The notes: generated from the letters alone by a model not told the origin. Positions 1 to 12,159 are shown, numbered from the stretch's first letter. The stretch is DNA of 64,000 nt from Rhizobium sp. L1K21 (GCF_024055895.1 NZ_JAMXLE010000004.1:62001-126000), one strand, 5' to 3'. Numbers and translations: made by a program.

Positions 1-993
1 AATACCGCCTTGACCCGCTCGGACGCCGATACCCGCAAGGCAAGCGCCGAGGACGAATATAGACGTCTGCTTTATGTCGCCATGACACGGGCAGCCGACC
101 AGCTCATCGTGTGCGGCTATCGCAAACAACGCGAAAACCCGGATTCGTGGCACAATATGGTCTGGCAATCCCTGGAGGCCGATCGTGAACATTGTCAGCC
201 TGATGAATTTTCTTATGGTGCGGAGCAATGGTCGGGGCTGAAATGGCGGGCGAAGGGCGTGAAGCGCCAACTGCTACTCACCGAGCCGGGCGAAATGGCA
301 GATCTTGATGATATTTTGCCGGATTCGCTGTTTCGTCCCCTTGCCGAGCGGAAGACGTTGCCGCGCCCGCTTTCTCCATCAGGTGCCGGCGCGCTGATCG
401 ACGACGACGACGATGCAAAGGCCGAAGGCGGCTCCCGGCTTTTTGGAAATGTGAAAAGGAATGCGGGCCTGTCGCTCAAAGTCGGCCACGCCGTCCATCG
501 CCTCTTTCAGGTGCTTCCCGATATTGAACCAGGAATGCAGGCTGCAGCCGCAGCGCGTTATCTTGCGCGGGCTCTTCCCGCCAGCGATGACGCAGTTCGG
601 GAGGCTCTTGCAGATCAGGTCCTTTCCACGCTGGAAAACCGTGAGCTTTCGATCCTCTTTTCTCCCTCGGCTCAAGCCGAGGTCAACGTGATGGGTATCT
701 TAAACCTCGGTGGCGGTGAGTTTGCCGTATCAGGCCGTATCGACAGGATGGCCGTGGAAAACGATCGCATCCTGATTGCCGACTTCAAAACGAACCGCCG
801 TGCGCCGGAAAGCGAGAGCGAGATCGCAGCCGAACATTTGGCCCAAATGGCCCTTTACCGGGAAATTCTCAAGCCGCTTTATCCCGGCAAGGCAATTGCC
901 TGCTGCCTGATCTACACCACAAACAGCCGCACCTTCATGTTGGATGAAGCTGAAATGGACAATGTTGTCGAAAAACTAGTAATGGCAAAATGA
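1..993 (+). CDS. addA: Double-strand break repair helicase-nuclease AddA, C-terminal part (5' end outside window)
   Basis: The reading frame is open from base 1, so the start lies before the window; about 330 C-terminal residues are seen. AddA is the helicase-nuclease subunit of AddAB, which resects double-strand DNA ends for RecA-dependent repair, the role of RecBCD in enterics. The first part carries a UvrD-type helicase motif VI (VAMTRAADQLIV). The C-terminal half carries the RecB-family nuclease motifs: GHAVHR, the metal-binding GRIDRM...ADFKTNR (Asp and Lys), and QMALYREIL. The gene stops with TGA at 991-993, 76 bases before trxA. An addB-addA-trxA order is common in Hyphomicrobiales. 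The identification is firm from the nuclease motifs; only the truncation limits it. Confidence 0.93.
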   Translation, partial: NTALTRSDADTRKASAEDEYRRLLYVAMTRAADQLIVCGYRKQRENPDSWHNMVWQSLEADREHCQPDEFSYGAEQWSGLKWRAKGVKRQLLLTEPGEMADLDDILPDSLFRPLAERKTLPRPLSPSGAGALIDDDDDAKAEGGSRLFGNVKRNAGLSLKVGHAVHRLFQVLPDIEPGMQAAAAARYLARALPASDDAVREALADQVLSTLENRELSILFSPSAQAEVNVMGILNLGGGEFAVSGRIDRMAVENDRILIADFKTNRRAPESESEIAAEHLAQMALYREILKPLYPGKAIACCLIYTTNSRTFMLDEAEMDNVVEKLVMAK

Positions 994-1069
994 TCTATAG
1001 CTATTGCAATATCCATTCGAGGGCATACATCATATGGAAAATTAGCGATTCCAAAAAGGAGTTCCCCCG

Positions 1070-1393
1070 ATGGCCACAGTTAAGGTCGACAATGCCAATT
1101 TTCAAAGTGAAGTCCTGCAGTCAGCGGAACCGGTGGTCGTGGATTTCTGGGCGGAGTGGTGCGGCCCCTGCCGCATGATTGCGCCTGCTCTTGAAGAGCT
1201 TTCCGATGAGCTTGCCGGCAAGGTGAAGATCGCCAAGCTGAATGTGGACGAAAACCCTGAGCTTGCCGCTCAGTTCGGCGTTCGTGGCATCCCGATGCTT
1301 GCCATGTTCAAGGGCGGCGAAATGGCGGATCAGCTGACGGGCGCGCGTCCCAAGTCGCAGCTCTCTGCCTGGATCAGCGGCGGTTCTGCCTGA
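1070..1393 (+). CDS. trxA: Thioredoxin 1
   Basis: 107 residues, the usual size of cytoplasmic thioredoxin. The protein reduces disulfides in ribonucleotide reductase, PAPS reductase, peroxiredoxins and others, and is recycled by NADPH-thioredoxin reductase. The active site WCGPC is at residues 30-34 (Cys31 and Cys34), after the conserved VVVDFWA strand. The cis-proline of GIPM is Pro75. The start ATG has a strong AAGGAG Shine-Dalgarno sequence about 8 bases upstream. It lies 76 bases after addA and is followed by a clear intrinsic terminator. Confidence 0.97.
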   Translation: MATVKVDNANFQSEVLQSAEPVVVDFWAEWCGPCRMIAPALEELSDELAGKVKIAKLNVDENPELAAQFGVRGIPMLAMFKGGEMADQLTGARPKSQLSAWISGGSA

Positions 1394-1420
1394 TCTCCGT
1401 TCACAATTAAGTCTGATAGA

Positions 1421-1446
1421 AGCCCGGTTCAAGCCGGGCTTTTTTA
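1421..1446 (+). terminator. Intrinsic terminator of trxA
   Basis: A perfect 7-bp stem (AGCCCGG / CCGGGCT) with a 6-base loop is followed by five T at 1441-1445, 28 bases after the trxA stop. The T-run lies only on the plus strand. It overlaps the TAA stop of the convergent folC gene (1444-1446), so the two genes share this boundary. Confidence 0.9.
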
Positions 1447-2790
1447 GTCCGGTATTGTTCCGTTTTCTCTCAGCGCTTCGCCTGCGAGATAAAGCGAACC
1501 ACCAATGAGGACGCGCGGAGCCACCGGCAGTCTAGCCGTCTTCGCGCGAATGGCTTCGAGCGCGTCGCGAAGGCTCTGATGCGGTTCTGTCGTCAGGCCG
1601 GCATCGGCTGCATCCGCAGCCAAAGCAACCGGATCGACAGCGGCGTCAGAGCCTGAAATGGGAACCGTCAACACCAGCTGCGTAATATCTTCGAAAGTCT
1701 TGAAATAGCCGGTCGTGTCCTTGGTGTTCAGCATGCCCGCCACCAGGTAAAGTGGTCTTGGATCCCGTTCTTCCATCCCGGCAAGCATCTCGGTAATCAC
1801 TGTCCCGGCACTCGGATTATGCCCGCCGTCGACCCACAATTCGCTGCCTGGCGGCAGAATGGAGAACAGCCGGCCTGTGTTCAGGCGCTGCATTCGGGCC
1901 GGCCACTCAACGGAGATCATGGCTTTTTCCATGATCGTTTCGGTAACTTCAAAACCGGCAGCTTTTACCGCTCGAATGGCGGCAGCCGCATTGGCGATCT
2001 GGTGTCGTCCCGGCAGGCGCGGCAGCGGCAGATCAGCAAGGCCGAACTCATCCTGGTAAATCAGCCTTCCGAATTCCTCGTGCGCGGCAAAATCCTGTCC
2101 GTAAACCGACAGCGGGCAACGGAGACGTTCAGCAGTATCCACCAAAACTTCCCGCGCGCCGTCAAATTCCTGGCGTCCGATCACCACCGGGCAACCCGGC
2201 TTCATGATGCCCGCCTTTTCAGCTGCAATCAGCTCAACGCGGTCGCCCAGATAGGCCTGATGATCCATGGAAACCGGCATGATCACGGAAACGGCTGGAT
2301 TGGGGACAACATTGGTGGAATCAAAACGGCCGCCCATACCCACTTCCAGAATAACCGCGTCAGCGGGCTTTTCCGAAAACAGCAGAAAGCTGACCGCCGT
2401 CAGAATTTCAAAGACGGTAATCGTCTGCCCGTCATTGACCTTGGCAACACGGCGCAGCGCATCGGCAAAATCGGCATCGGAGACGAATTCACCACGTTGG
2501 CCTTTTCGACCGATGCGATAGCGCTCATGCCAGCGCACAAGATGCGGGGACGTATCGATATGCACCGCATATCCCCCGGCTTCGAGAAGCGCACGCGAGA
2601 AGGCCGTGGCCGAGCCCTTGCCGTTTGTGCCGGCAATGTGGATCACCGGCGGCAGCTTCAGGTGCGGATTTCCCAACTTGTCCAAAAGGCGAAGAATGCG
2701 ATCAAGCGACATGTCAAAGCCCTTCGGATGAAGGGCCATCAACTTATCGATCTCGCGGACTGCCTCACTCTCGTCCACAGATTCTACCAT
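1444..2790 (-). CDS. folC: Bifunctional dihydrofolate synthase / folylpolyglutamate synthase
   Basis: 448 residues. The enzyme adds glutamate to dihydropteroate and then to reduced folates, with ATP, in the cytoplasm. Seen in the sequence: the Mur-ligase-type P-loop IAGTNGKGS at residues 52-60, the motif SPHLVRWHERYRI and the ligase motif VILEVGMGGRFDSTN. Length is typical. It is the last gene of the trpF-trpB-trpA-accD-folC run and starts 19 bases after accD. accD-folC linkage is widespread in bacteria. The start is an ATG that keeps the full N-terminal helix (SEAVREIDKLMALHP). Confidence 0.95.
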   Translation of the reverse strand: MVESVDESEAVREIDKLMALHPKGFDMSLDRILRLLDKLGNPHLKLPPVIHIAGTNGKGSATAFSRALLEAGGYAVHIDTSPHLVRWHERYRIGRKGQRGEFVSDADFADALRRVAKVNDGQTITVFEILTAVSFLLFSEKPADAVILEVGMGGRFDSTNVVPNPAVSVIMPVSMDHQAYLGDRVELIAAEKAGIMKPGCPVVIGRQEFDGAREVLVDTAERLRCPLSVYGQDFAAHEEFGRLIYQDEFGLADLPLPRLPGRHQIANAAAAIRAVKAAGFEVTETIMEKAMISVEWPARMQRLNTGRLFSILPPGSELWVDGGHNPSAGTVITEMLAGMEERDPRPLYLVAGMLNTKDTTGYFKTFEDITQLVLTVPISGSDAAVDPVALAADAADAGLTTEPHQSLRDALEAIRAKTARLPVAPRVLIGGSLYLAGEALRENGTIPD

Positions 2791-2809
2791 TTTTGGTAAG
2801 TCAACCCTT

Positions 2810-3712
2810 TCAGGCAGTCGCTTCTTCTACCGTATTTTCAGCTGGAGCCATTTTGGCATCTGCCGGAAGCTTCATGAGCATTTTCAAAAGCCGCCCAAGC
2901 GTGTCAGGCAGTTTGTGCCGGTGAACGACCATATCGACCATGCCGTGCTCGTAGAGATATTCAGATGTCTGAAAGTCGTCGGGCAGTTTTTCACGAATGG
3001 TTTGCTCAATGACACGGCGGCCGGCAAAACCGATAACCGCACCGGGTTCAGCAATATGAATATCGCCCAGCATCGCATAAGAAGCCGTCACACCGCCTGT
3101 CGTCGGATTTGTCAGAACAACAATATACGGAAGTCCGGCTTCTTTGAGCATTTCAACGGCAACTGTCGTGCGCGGCAGCTGCATGAGGGAGAGAATACCC
3201 TCCTGCATGCGGGCTCCGCCGGAAGAGGGGAACATCACCAGAGGGCATTTTTCGGCAATCGCGCGTTCAAAGGCCTGGATGATAGCCTCCCCTGCCGCAG
3301 TTCCAAGAGAGCCGGCCATGAATTCAAACTCATGGATCACGGCAACCATCTTCAAACCATGCAGCTCGCCGACGCCAGCCACAATCGTGTCTTCTAAATC
3401 GGTTTTTGTACGCCCGTCCCGCAAACGGTCGGTATATTTCTTGGAATCGCGGAATTTCAGCGGGTCCTGCACCACTTTCGGCTGCGGCAGGAGTTCATAA
3501 TTTCCCTCGCCAAAAAGCTGGTTGAGCCGCGCCATCGCCGGCATCTTCATATGGTAACCGGAGACGGGAATGACCCAGAGATTTTCCTCAAGGTCCTTAT
3601 GAAAAACCATCTCGCCGGTTTCGGGGCACTTGATCCAGAGATTTTCGGGAACCTCCCTGCGGCCAAGCATGGAGTTGATTCTTGGACGGACGTAGTTGGT
3701 CAGCCAGTTCAT
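2810..3712 (-). CDS. accD: Acetyl-CoA carboxylase carboxyltransferase subunit beta
   Basis: 300 residues. AccD with AccA moves the carboxyl group from biotin to acetyl-CoA to give malonyl-CoA for fatty acid synthesis. The crotonase-like core is clear: [49 protein letters not shown]. The N-terminal region aligns with the zinc ribbon of the family, but only Cys29 remains. The positions of the other three cysteines are Thr32, Ile48 and Ser51, so this subunit probably binds no zinc there. I recall the same loss in other alphaproteobacterial AccD proteins, so it is likely a lineage trait rather than decay. It sits 21 bases after trpA and 19 before folC. Confidence 0.96.
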   Translation of the reverse strand: MNWLTNYVRPRINSMLGRREVPENLWIKCPETGEMVFHKDLEENLWVIPVSGYHMKMPAMARLNQLFGEGNYELLPQPKVVQDPLKFRDSKKYTDRLRDGRTKTDLEDTIVAGVGELHGLKMVAVIHEFEFMAGSLGTAAGEAIIQAFERAIAEKCPLVMFPSSGGARMQEGILSLMQLPRTTVAVEMLKEAGLPYIVVLTNPTTGGVTASYAMLGDIHIAEPGAVIGFAGRRVIEQTIREKLPDDFQTSEYLYEHGMVDMVVHRHKLPDTLGRLLKMLMKLPADAKMAPAENTVEEATA

Positions 3713-3733
3713 CTGTTTCTTGCTCCTTGTGCC

Positions 3734-4573
3734 TTACTCGGCAGCAGCCATGCGCGCGGCCTTGACGCCGCTGGCAAGGCCACGAACGAAGGTCACGACG
3801 CTTTCAACCGTGTCTGCCGTTGCTTCGCCTTTTGCATTCAGACTGCCAGCCACCTGCGCAACGATTGCGGTACCAACAACAACGCCATCAGCGTTGGCGC
3901 CGATCAGGCGGGCATGTTCGGCTGTCTTGACGCCAAATCCGACGCAAACCGGCAATTCGGTGTGTTTCTTGATGCGGGCGACCGCCCCACCGATCAATGA
4001 TGGGTCCGGCAGCGCAGATCCCGTAATACCATTCATGGAGACGTAATAAACGAAGCCAGAGGTGTTTTCGAGCACCTTCGGCAGGCGTTTTTCGTCGGTG
4101 GTCGGTGTAGCCAAGCGAATGAAATTGATACCTTTTTCCAGCGCTGGAACGCAAAGTTCGTCGTCCATTTCGGCAGGCAGGTCGACCACGATCAAACCAT
4201 CGATACCGGCTTCCAACGCTGTCTGCAGGAACCGGTCCACACCGTAAACATAGATCGGATTATAATAACCCATCATGACGATTGGGGTATCCTGATCGCT
4301 CTCACGGAAGCGGCGCGCCATATCAAGCGTCTTTTCGAGCGTCTGGCCGCCCGCCAGTGCGCGCTGGCCTGCAAGCTGGATGGCAGGGCCATCGGCCATC
4401 GGATCCGAGAAGGGCATACCCAATTCGATCACGTCGGCACCGGCGCCAGGAAGCGCCTTCATGATGGCAAGTGACGTATCAAAATCCGGGTCGCCACCCA
4501 TGAAATAGGTCACCAGCGCCGGACGGCCTTCCGCCTTCAATGCGGCGAAGCGTTTTTCCATACGTTCAGTCAT
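3734..4573 (-). CDS. trpA: Tryptophan synthase alpha subunit
   Basis: 279 residues forming a TIM barrel. It cleaves indole-3-glycerol phosphate to indole, which passes by tunnel to TrpB. Catalytic Glu50 ([12 protein letters not shown]) and Asp61 (MADGPAIQ) are in place. The phosphate-binding part near the C-terminus ([21 protein letters not shown]...GTAIV) is intact. The ATG overlaps the trpB stop by four bases (ATGA, 4570-4573), a sign of translational coupling that keeps the alpha2-beta2 complex in equal amounts. Confidence 0.97.
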   Translation of the reverse strand: MTERMEKRFAALKAEGRPALVTYFMGGDPDFDTSLAIMKALPGAGADVIELGMPFSDPMADGPAIQLAGQRALAGGQTLEKTLDMARRFRESDQDTPIVMMGYYNPIYVYGVDRFLQTALEAGIDGLIVVDLPAEMDDELCVPALEKGINFIRLATPTTDEKRLPKVLENTSGFVYYVSMNGITGSALPDPSLIGGAVARIKKHTELPVCVGFGVKTAEHARLIGANADGVVVGTAIVAQVAGSLNAKGEATADTVESVVTFVRGLASGVKAARMAAAE

Positions 4574-5808
4574 GCGTTTTCACCAAGTCCCATGCCCAAA
4601 ATCTTGCCAACCGTGAAGATGTCCTTGTCGCCGCGGCCGGACAGGTTCATCACGATAACCTGGTCCTTGCGCATTTTCGGCGCGCGCTTGATCACTTCAG
4701 CGATGGCGTGGGCCGGTTCGAGTGCGGGAATGATGCCTTCGAGCTTTGTCAAAAGCTGGAAGGCTTCGAGCGCTTCATCATCCATGATCGGAACATATTC
4801 GGCACGACCGGAATCAGCCAGCCAGGAATGTTCAGGCCCGATGCCCGGATAATCCAGACCTGCCGAGATAGAGTGGCCTTCCTTGATCTGTCCGTCACGA
4901 TCCTGGAGGAGATAGGTACGGTTGCCATGCAAGACCCCCGGCGCACCGGCTGTGATGGAGGCACAGTGTTCTTCACCCGACAGACCCTTGCCGCCGGCTT
5001 CGACGCCAACGATCTGAACACCTTCATCATCGAGGAAGGGGTGGAAAATACCGATAGCGTTGGAGCCGCCGCCGACAGCCGCGATCACCATATCGGGCAG
5101 CTTGCCTTCTGCTTCGAGGATTTGTTCGCGCGTTTCCTGGCCTATCACGGCCTGGAAATCACGCACCAGCTCCGGATAGGGGTGCGGACCGGCAGCCGTG
5201 CCAATCAGGTAATAGGTGTCGTCAACATTGGTGACCCAGTCGCGCAAAGCCTCGTTCATCGCGTCCTTGAGCGTACCATGGCCGGAAGTCACCGGCTTGA
5301 CCTCGGCACCCAGCAGCTTCATGCGGAAGACATTCGGAGCCTGCCGCTCCACGTCCGTCGCGCCCATATAGACCACGCAAGGGAAACCAAAGCGCGCGGC
5401 CACCGTGGCCGAAGCAACACCGTGCTGACCCGCACCGGTTTCAGCGATGATGCGCGTCTTGCCCATGCGCTTGGCGAGCAGAATCTGGCCAATGCAGTTG
5501 TTGATCTTGTGCGAACCGGTGTGGTTCAGCTCTTCGCGCTTGAAATAGATCTTTGCGCCGCCGAGATGCTCCGTCAGACGTTCCGCATAATAAAGCGGGC
5601 TCGGACGACCGATATAGTGCTTTCCGAGCGCTTTCAGTTCCGCCTGAAACTCCGGATCTTTCTTGGCCTTTTCCCACTCGTTTTCAAGATCGAGAATTAG
5701 CGGCATCAGCGTTTCGGCCACAAAGCGACCACCGTAGATACCAAAGCGTCCGTCTTCGTCCGGTCCCGACCGGAATGTGTTCGGTTTGGGCGTTTCGTTC
5801 ACATTCAA
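4570..5808 (-). CDS. trpB: Tryptophan synthase beta subunit
   Basis: 412 residues. The PLP enzyme condenses indole with serine to tryptophan. The PLP lysine is Lys101 in HTGSHKINN. The phosphate-binding loop VGGGSNAIG and the full C-terminus are present. It starts 9 bases after trpF and overlaps trpA. A long open frame on the opposite strand (about 4540-5700) is an antisense shadow. I see no Trp-rich leader upstream of the trpFBA run. Confidence 0.97.
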   Translation of the reverse strand: MNVNETPKPNTFRSGPDEDGRFGIYGGRFVAETLMPLILDLENEWEKAKKDPEFQAELKALGKHYIGRPSPLYYAERLTEHLGGAKIYFKREELNHTGSHKINNCIGQILLAKRMGKTRIIAETGAGQHGVASATVAARFGFPCVVYMGATDVERQAPNVFRMKLLGAEVKPVTSGHGTLKDAMNEALRDWVTNVDDTYYLIGTAAGPHPYPELVRDFQAVIGQETREQILEAEGKLPDMVIAAVGGGSNAIGIFHPFLDDEGVQIVGVEAGGKGLSGEEHCASITAGAPGVLHGNRTYLLQDRDGQIKEGHSISAGLDYPGIGPEHSWLADSGRAEYVPIMDDEALEAFQLLTKLEGIIPALEPAHAIAEVIKRAPKMRKDQVIVMNLSGRGDKDIFTVGKILGMGLGENA

Positions 5809-5817
5809 CTCCGTCTG

Positions 5818-6477
5818 CTAAATCCGCGCTGCCGCGATTGCCGTCTGCGCGGCCTCAAAGAAAGCTTCAATCTTTGCAATATCCTTGACGCCGGGAGCGC
5901 TTTCCACGCCTGATGATACGTCAATTCCCGTGCACCGTGTCAACTTAATGGCATCGGCGACATTATCTTTATTGAGACCACCCGAAAGCATGTAATCGAG
6001 GTTCTCGTCAAGCGCATCGAGAAGCCCCCAGTCAAAGGCAATGCCATTACCGCCCGGAAGGGTTGATCCGGCAGGCGCTTTCGCATCCAGAAGAAAGCGG
6101 TCGGCAATACATTCGTAAGCACCCAGCTTTTTCAGGTCTTCGCTTGTGCTGATGGAAAAGGCTTTCATCACCGGCAGGCCATAGACTGCTTTCACATTCA
6201 GGACACGGTCGGGGCTTTCATTTCCATGCAGCTGAAGAATATCCGGTTTTAAGAGCGCAACGATCTCATCAAGATCGTCGTTTTCCGCGTTGACCGTTAC
6301 GGCGACCACCTTGGCGCGGTCACGGGCTATATCCGCTAGCTTTGCGGCGTCAGCAGGTTCTATGTTTCGCGGGCTTTTGGGAAAGAAAATGAAGCCAATA
6401 TGCGACGCACCCAAATCAACGGCGCGCGCCACCGTTTCGGGTGTTTTCAATCCGCAGATCTTGATCGAAAAGGTCAT
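5818..6477 (-). CDS. trpF: Phosphoribosylanthranilate isomerase
   Basis: 219 residues. It converts N-(5-phosphoribosyl)anthranilate to CdRP in tryptophan synthesis. The N-terminal signature KICGLKTPETV holds the catalytic Cys8; the barrel strands ASHIGFIFFPKSPRNI, DILQLHGNE, FLLDAKAP (catalytic Asp) and the glycine-rich phosphate site MLSGGLN are all visible. It is the first recognised gene of the minus-strand trpFBA-accD-folC run. No terminator is seen between it and the YgjP-like gene upstream (83-base gap). Confidence 0.96.
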   Translation of the reverse strand: MTFSIKICGLKTPETVARAVDLGASHIGFIFFPKSPRNIEPADAAKLADIARDRAKVVAVTVNAENDDLDEIVALLKPDILQLHGNESPDRVLNVKAVYGLPVMKAFSISTSEDLKKLGAYECIADRFLLDAKAPAGSTLPGGNGIAFDWGLLDALDENLDYMLSGGLNKDNVADAIKLTRCTGIDVSSGVESAPGVKDIAKIEAFFEAAQTAIAAARI

Positions 6478-6560
6478 GGCGCTCGCAGTCGCACGAAAAG
6501 CCGCAAGAGTCGAGCTAAAATGCGTCTTTGGCTGTTTCGTTTGCTCGAGTTGGAGAGGTT

Positions 6561-7319
6561 TCAGTTAAAATCGACGGCGTGAAGCGCAGAGCCGTTTTGT
6601 TTCAGCCAGGCTTTGGCCCGATCCGTTGCGGGACACAGCTTGCGGCAGAGAGCCCAAAACTTTGGCCCATGGTTCATTTCGCTCAGATGCGCTACCTCAT
6701 GGGCCGCAAGGTAATCGATGACAAAAGGTGGTGCCATCACGATGCGCCAGGAAAAATTCAGCCGGCCGTCATGCGTGCATGAACCCCAGCGGCTTTTGGT
6801 ATCCTTATAGGAGATCGACTGAACGCGCTTGCCGCTGGCTGCAGCATGCAAGGCGACGAGGCGTTCCAGATCTGCCCTTGCCTCCTTTTTGAGGAAATCA
6901 CGAATACGCCGCTGCAAATGCTCTGGCGCTCCCCCGACAAAGAGGACCCGGCGACCGCCAAGCTCGCCGGTTTGGGTTACGCCCCTAAGCTTGCCTGTTC
7001 TGACAATCTGATATTTCTCGCCGCGGATCGTCACCGTGCTACCGTCGGCCAAACCTTCATCCTGCGGCAGCTTTTCAAACTTGCTGGTCAGCCAGAGATG
7101 ATTTCTGTGAAGGAAGTTATCCACTTCCTGGAAGGGAAGGTTGGGCGGGATTGTCATCTTCAGCGCCCGCCCGCCTGGCTCTATGCGCAAGGTCAACCGC
7201 GTTGCGCGTTTGTCGGTTTTCACCAGCAAAGGGACCTCACGCCCGGCCACAGCGACGGTCCGTCCGGTCGGACCCTGCGTATCAGGCTTTGTTGGCGAGG
7301 TGCGCTTCTTGAAAAACAT
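6561..7319 (-). CDS. YgjP-like (DUF45) M48-type zinc metallopeptidase
   Basis: 252 residues from the ATG at 7319 (MFFKKRTSP); an upstream GTG at 7379 would add 20 residues that look unrelated. The C-terminal half has the family hallmarks: SRWGSC (176-181), LNFSWRIVMAP, and HEVAH at 207-211 with a third zinc ligand His217 in NHGPKFW. No signal peptide or membrane segment, so it is probably cytoplasmic. Substrates of this family are largely unknown. It precedes trpF on the same strand but is not an obvious part of that pathway. Confidence 0.85.
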   Translation of the reverse strand: MFFKKRTSPTKPDTQGPTGRTVAVAGREVPLLVKTDKRATRLTLRIEPGGRALKMTIPPNLPFQEVDNFLHRNHLWLTSKFEKLPQDEGLADGSTVTIRGEKYQIVRTGKLRGVTQTGELGGRRVLFVGGAPEHLQRRIRDFLKKEARADLERLVALHAAASGKRVQSISYKDTKSRWGSCTHDGRLNFSWRIVMAPPFVIDYLAAHEVAHLSEMNHGPKFWALCRKLCPATDRAKAWLKQNGSALHAVDFN

Positions 7320-7408
7320 AAGGGGACTGTTAGCCGATTCGACGTAAAAGTGCGCGTGCAAAAGACACGGCACCGACACAACATATTCAACTTTGACAGG
7401 GTTGGGCT

Positions 7409-7807
7409 TCAGGCCTTTTGCGGGCCTTGGTTACCACGATTTTGTCGACGCTTTTTGACAAAGCTTGCAAATTCTTCCCGATCCTTGGTGTCCTGCGGCT
7501 CTGCGGATGCCTTCGCATTCTTGGCCTTCATCTCTTCCAGCGTACGGCGTTCCCGTTCAATCTGGTCGAGTTCGTGCTTTCGTCGCTCACCGAAGTCTTC
7601 GCTGGCAGCCCTGCCAAAATGATAATCGCGGTGTTTTTCCGATCGCGGCGCTTTGCTGCGACGTTGTTTTCCCGATGCCCAGCGCTTCCCAAAGCTCATG
7701 TAAAATACCATGAGAAGGCCCAAGGGCCAGAAGATGATGAATCCGAATACCATCAGCGCGATGTTCAGCGGTGACCATCGTGGTTTTATCCAAGCCGTAC
7801 GATTCAT
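7409..7807 (-). CDS. DUF2852 small membrane protein
   Basis: 132 residues. Residues about 14-38 (NIALMVFGFIIFWPLGLLMVF) form a hydrophobic hairpin or a single membrane span, after a Trp-rich start typical of DUF2852. The rest is very basic and charged (KHELDQIERERRTLEEMKAKN), likely helical and cytoplasmic, with a disordered Lys/Arg tail. I know no function for this family. The gene lies between phaZ and the YgjP-like gene on the same strand. Confidence 0.75.
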   Translation of the reverse strand: MNRTAWIKPRWSPLNIALMVFGFIIFWPLGLLMVFYMSFGKRWASGKQRRSKAPRSEKHRDYHFGRAASEDFGERRKHELDQIERERRTLEEMKAKNAKASAEPQDTKDREEFASFVKKRRQNRGNQGPQKA

Positions 7808-7822
7808 CAGACCTCACCTTAA

Positions 7823-7853
7823 GAAAACAAGGTCGCAGTCTGTGCTGCGACCT
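7823..7853 (-). terminator. Intrinsic terminator downstream of phaZ
   Basis: A 9-bp perfect stem (AGGTCGCAG / CTGCGACCT) with a 6-base loop. On the minus strand it is followed by TGTTTTCTT. It lies about 90 bases past the phaZ stop and separates phaZ from the DUF2852 gene. Confidence 0.75.
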
Positions 7854-7940
7854 CGCATTGATGTGGTAAAGCTGTTCAACAGCTTCAAGGGACCACCTGC
7901 TTATTTCCCTGGCACGATAGGGCTTTCAGGCCCGCTTTCG

Positions 7941-9248
7941 TTATTTCTCTTTTCCGCCAAAGACGCCACGAACAACGCGGGCCGGCTTTTTCGCAGGCTT
8001 GGAAGCGCCTTTTGCAGCCGCTTTCGGATTTTCAGCCATGAAGCTCAGAATTCGCGGGGCGATTTCCTTGCGGAAACGGGAACCATTGAAAACGCCGTAA
8101 TGGCCGACGTCTGGCTGCACATAGTGCGAACGCATGTTGTCCGGGATTGACGAGCAGAGCGATTGCGCTGCCTCTGTCTGGCCCACGCCGGAAATGTCGT
8201 CGTTTTCGCCTTCGACGGTCATCAACGCCACGGTCTTGATTTTCGAGGGGTCAACGCGTTGGCCACGGTGCATGTATTCGCCCCTGGGCAATGCATGCTG
8301 GATAAAGACCACATCGACCGTCTGCAGGTAGAATTCGGCTGTCAGATCCATGACGGCCAGATATTCATCGTAGAAATCGCGGTGCTTTTCGGCCGAATCG
8401 CCGTCATTTTTCACGAGATGGAAGAAGAAGTCCTTTTGTGCCGTCAGATGTCGGTCGAGGTTCATCGACATGAAGCCTGTCAACTGCAGAAAGCCCGGGT
8501 AAACAGGTCGCATGAAACCGGGCTGCGGCCAGGGAACCTGCATGATGACATTGTCCGCGAACCAATCGATCGATTTGTTCTGCGCCAATTCGTTGACGGC
8601 AGTCGGTTTGATACGCGTATCGATCGGACCGCCCATGAGTGTCATGGATGCCGGCGCGTCCGGATCACCGCGCTCTTCCATGACAGCGACTGCGGCCAAA
8701 ACCGGAACCGACGGCTGGCAGACAGCCATGACATGGGTATCAGGACCGAGAAATTTGATCATTTCGATGACGTAATCCACGTAGTCGTCCAGATTGAACG
8801 TGCCTTCCGTGAGCGGCACCATGCGAGCATCAACCCAGTCGGTGATGTAGATTTCAGCCGACGGCAGCAGGGTTTCGACTGTACCGCGCAAAAGCGTGGC
8901 GTAATGCCCGGACATCGGAGCAACGAGCAAGATTTTCGGGTCCGGCTTGTGGCCAGGCGGCAAAACTCGTCCGAAATGTTTGAGATTGCAAAACGGTTTG
9001 GACCATACGGTCTTCTCGTGAACCGAGACCTCGACGCCATCAATTGTCGTCGTGTCCAGACCAAATTCAGGCTTGCCATAGCGGCGCGTGGTTCGCTCGA
9101 AGACCTCAAAACCTGCTGCAACCGCGCGGCCATAGGCTGTGTGCGAGAGAGGATTGAGAGGGTTTCGGTAAGCCATTCGCATCGCTTCGGCAGCTGTCCG
9201 CCAAGGTGCCATAACGGCATGATTTAATTCATAAAGCTGGTAAAACAT
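7941..9248 (-). CDS. phaZ: Intracellular polyhydroxyalkanoate depolymerase
   Basis: 435 residues of an alpha/beta hydrolase that breaks down intracellular PHB granules. The N-terminal MFYQLYELNHAVMAPWR is characteristic of intracellular PhaZ. The nucleophile elbow is MAVCQPSVP, so the nucleophile is Cys177 instead of the usual Ser; this Cys is standard for the intracellular family. The likely acid is in MTVEGENDDISG and the histidine in QPDVGHYGVF. The C-terminal tail is Lys/Ala-rich (KPAKKPARVV), perhaps for granule contact. No signal peptide. The acsA and prpE-like genes of this window would handle related short-chain acids. Confidence 0.93.
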   Translation of the reverse strand: MFYQLYELNHAVMAPWRTAAEAMRMAYRNPLNPLSHTAYGRAVAAGFEVFERTTRRYGKPEFGLDTTTIDGVEVSVHEKTVWSKPFCNLKHFGRVLPPGHKPDPKILLVAPMSGHYATLLRGTVETLLPSAEIYITDWVDARMVPLTEGTFNLDDYVDYVIEMIKFLGPDTHVMAVCQPSVPVLAAVAVMEERGDPDAPASMTLMGGPIDTRIKPTAVNELAQNKSIDWFADNVIMQVPWPQPGFMRPVYPGFLQLTGFMSMNLDRHLTAQKDFFFHLVKNDGDSAEKHRDFYDEYLAVMDLTAEFYLQTVDVVFIQHALPRGEYMHRGQRVDPSKIKTVALMTVEGENDDISGVGQTEAAQSLCSSIPDNMRSHYVQPDVGHYGVFNGSRFRKEIAPRILSFMAENPKAAAKGASKPAKKPARVVRGVFGGKEK

Positions 9249-9519
9249 GGAAGCTTATTCCTTGTTGCTTGCTGCGCGCGTCTGGATTTATGGGACGTTA
9301 TTTTGCACTGCAGCACGAACGGCTAGATTACCACCTTTTTGCTGCGGAGCAATAATTTTCGGATAAACAATGTATCCAGTCTCGCCACGATGTTGGCAGC
9401 AGCATGCGCCTTTTAGCTGACCTGAAGCTGTCGCCAACGTCTTCCTTCCATCTCGATTAACCGGTCTGCAAACACAAAAAAGGGCCGCCTGGGCGACCCT
9501 TTTTGAGGACTTTCTTATC
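9249..9519. other. Intergenic region, phaZ upstream / gyrB downstream
   Basis: 271 bases without a gene. It holds the gyrB terminator (9476-9505) and the presumed phaZ promoter region. On the minus strand TTGC-TCC-GCAG (9342-9352) resembles, with one mismatch, the CTGC-N3-GCAG operator of PhaR-type repressors. No coding potential was seen. Confidence 0.5.
9476..9505 (-). terminator. Intrinsic terminator of gyrB (possibly bidirectional)
   Basis: An 8-bp stem with one mismatch (AGGGCCGC / GCGACCCT at 9481-9500) is flanked by A-run 9476-9481 and T-run 9500-9504. On the minus strand it follows the gyrB stop by about 15 bases and ends in a T-run. Confidence 0.82.
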
Positions 9520-11961
<2,442 letters not shown>

Positions 11962-12159
11962 TCATGACAAGCCGGCATTGATTTGCGGCTCACTTTCAGC
12001 GCAGGCGAATGCCGCCAAATGGCGCGAATCACCCAATCCAATCGGTAAGGACTATAGGGAAAATAATACCCTATTCCAAAGGTTGAAGCCCTTTTTCCCC
12101 GGAAACAAGGCTCTGTCCAAGGAGAATAGCACATATATCGTTGAACCCACAGATCAGCG

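Noticed and set aside
4540-5700. 386-codon open frame antisense to trpB
   Set aside because: It mirrors trpB codon by codon, has no recognisable family, and trpB is intact and certain.
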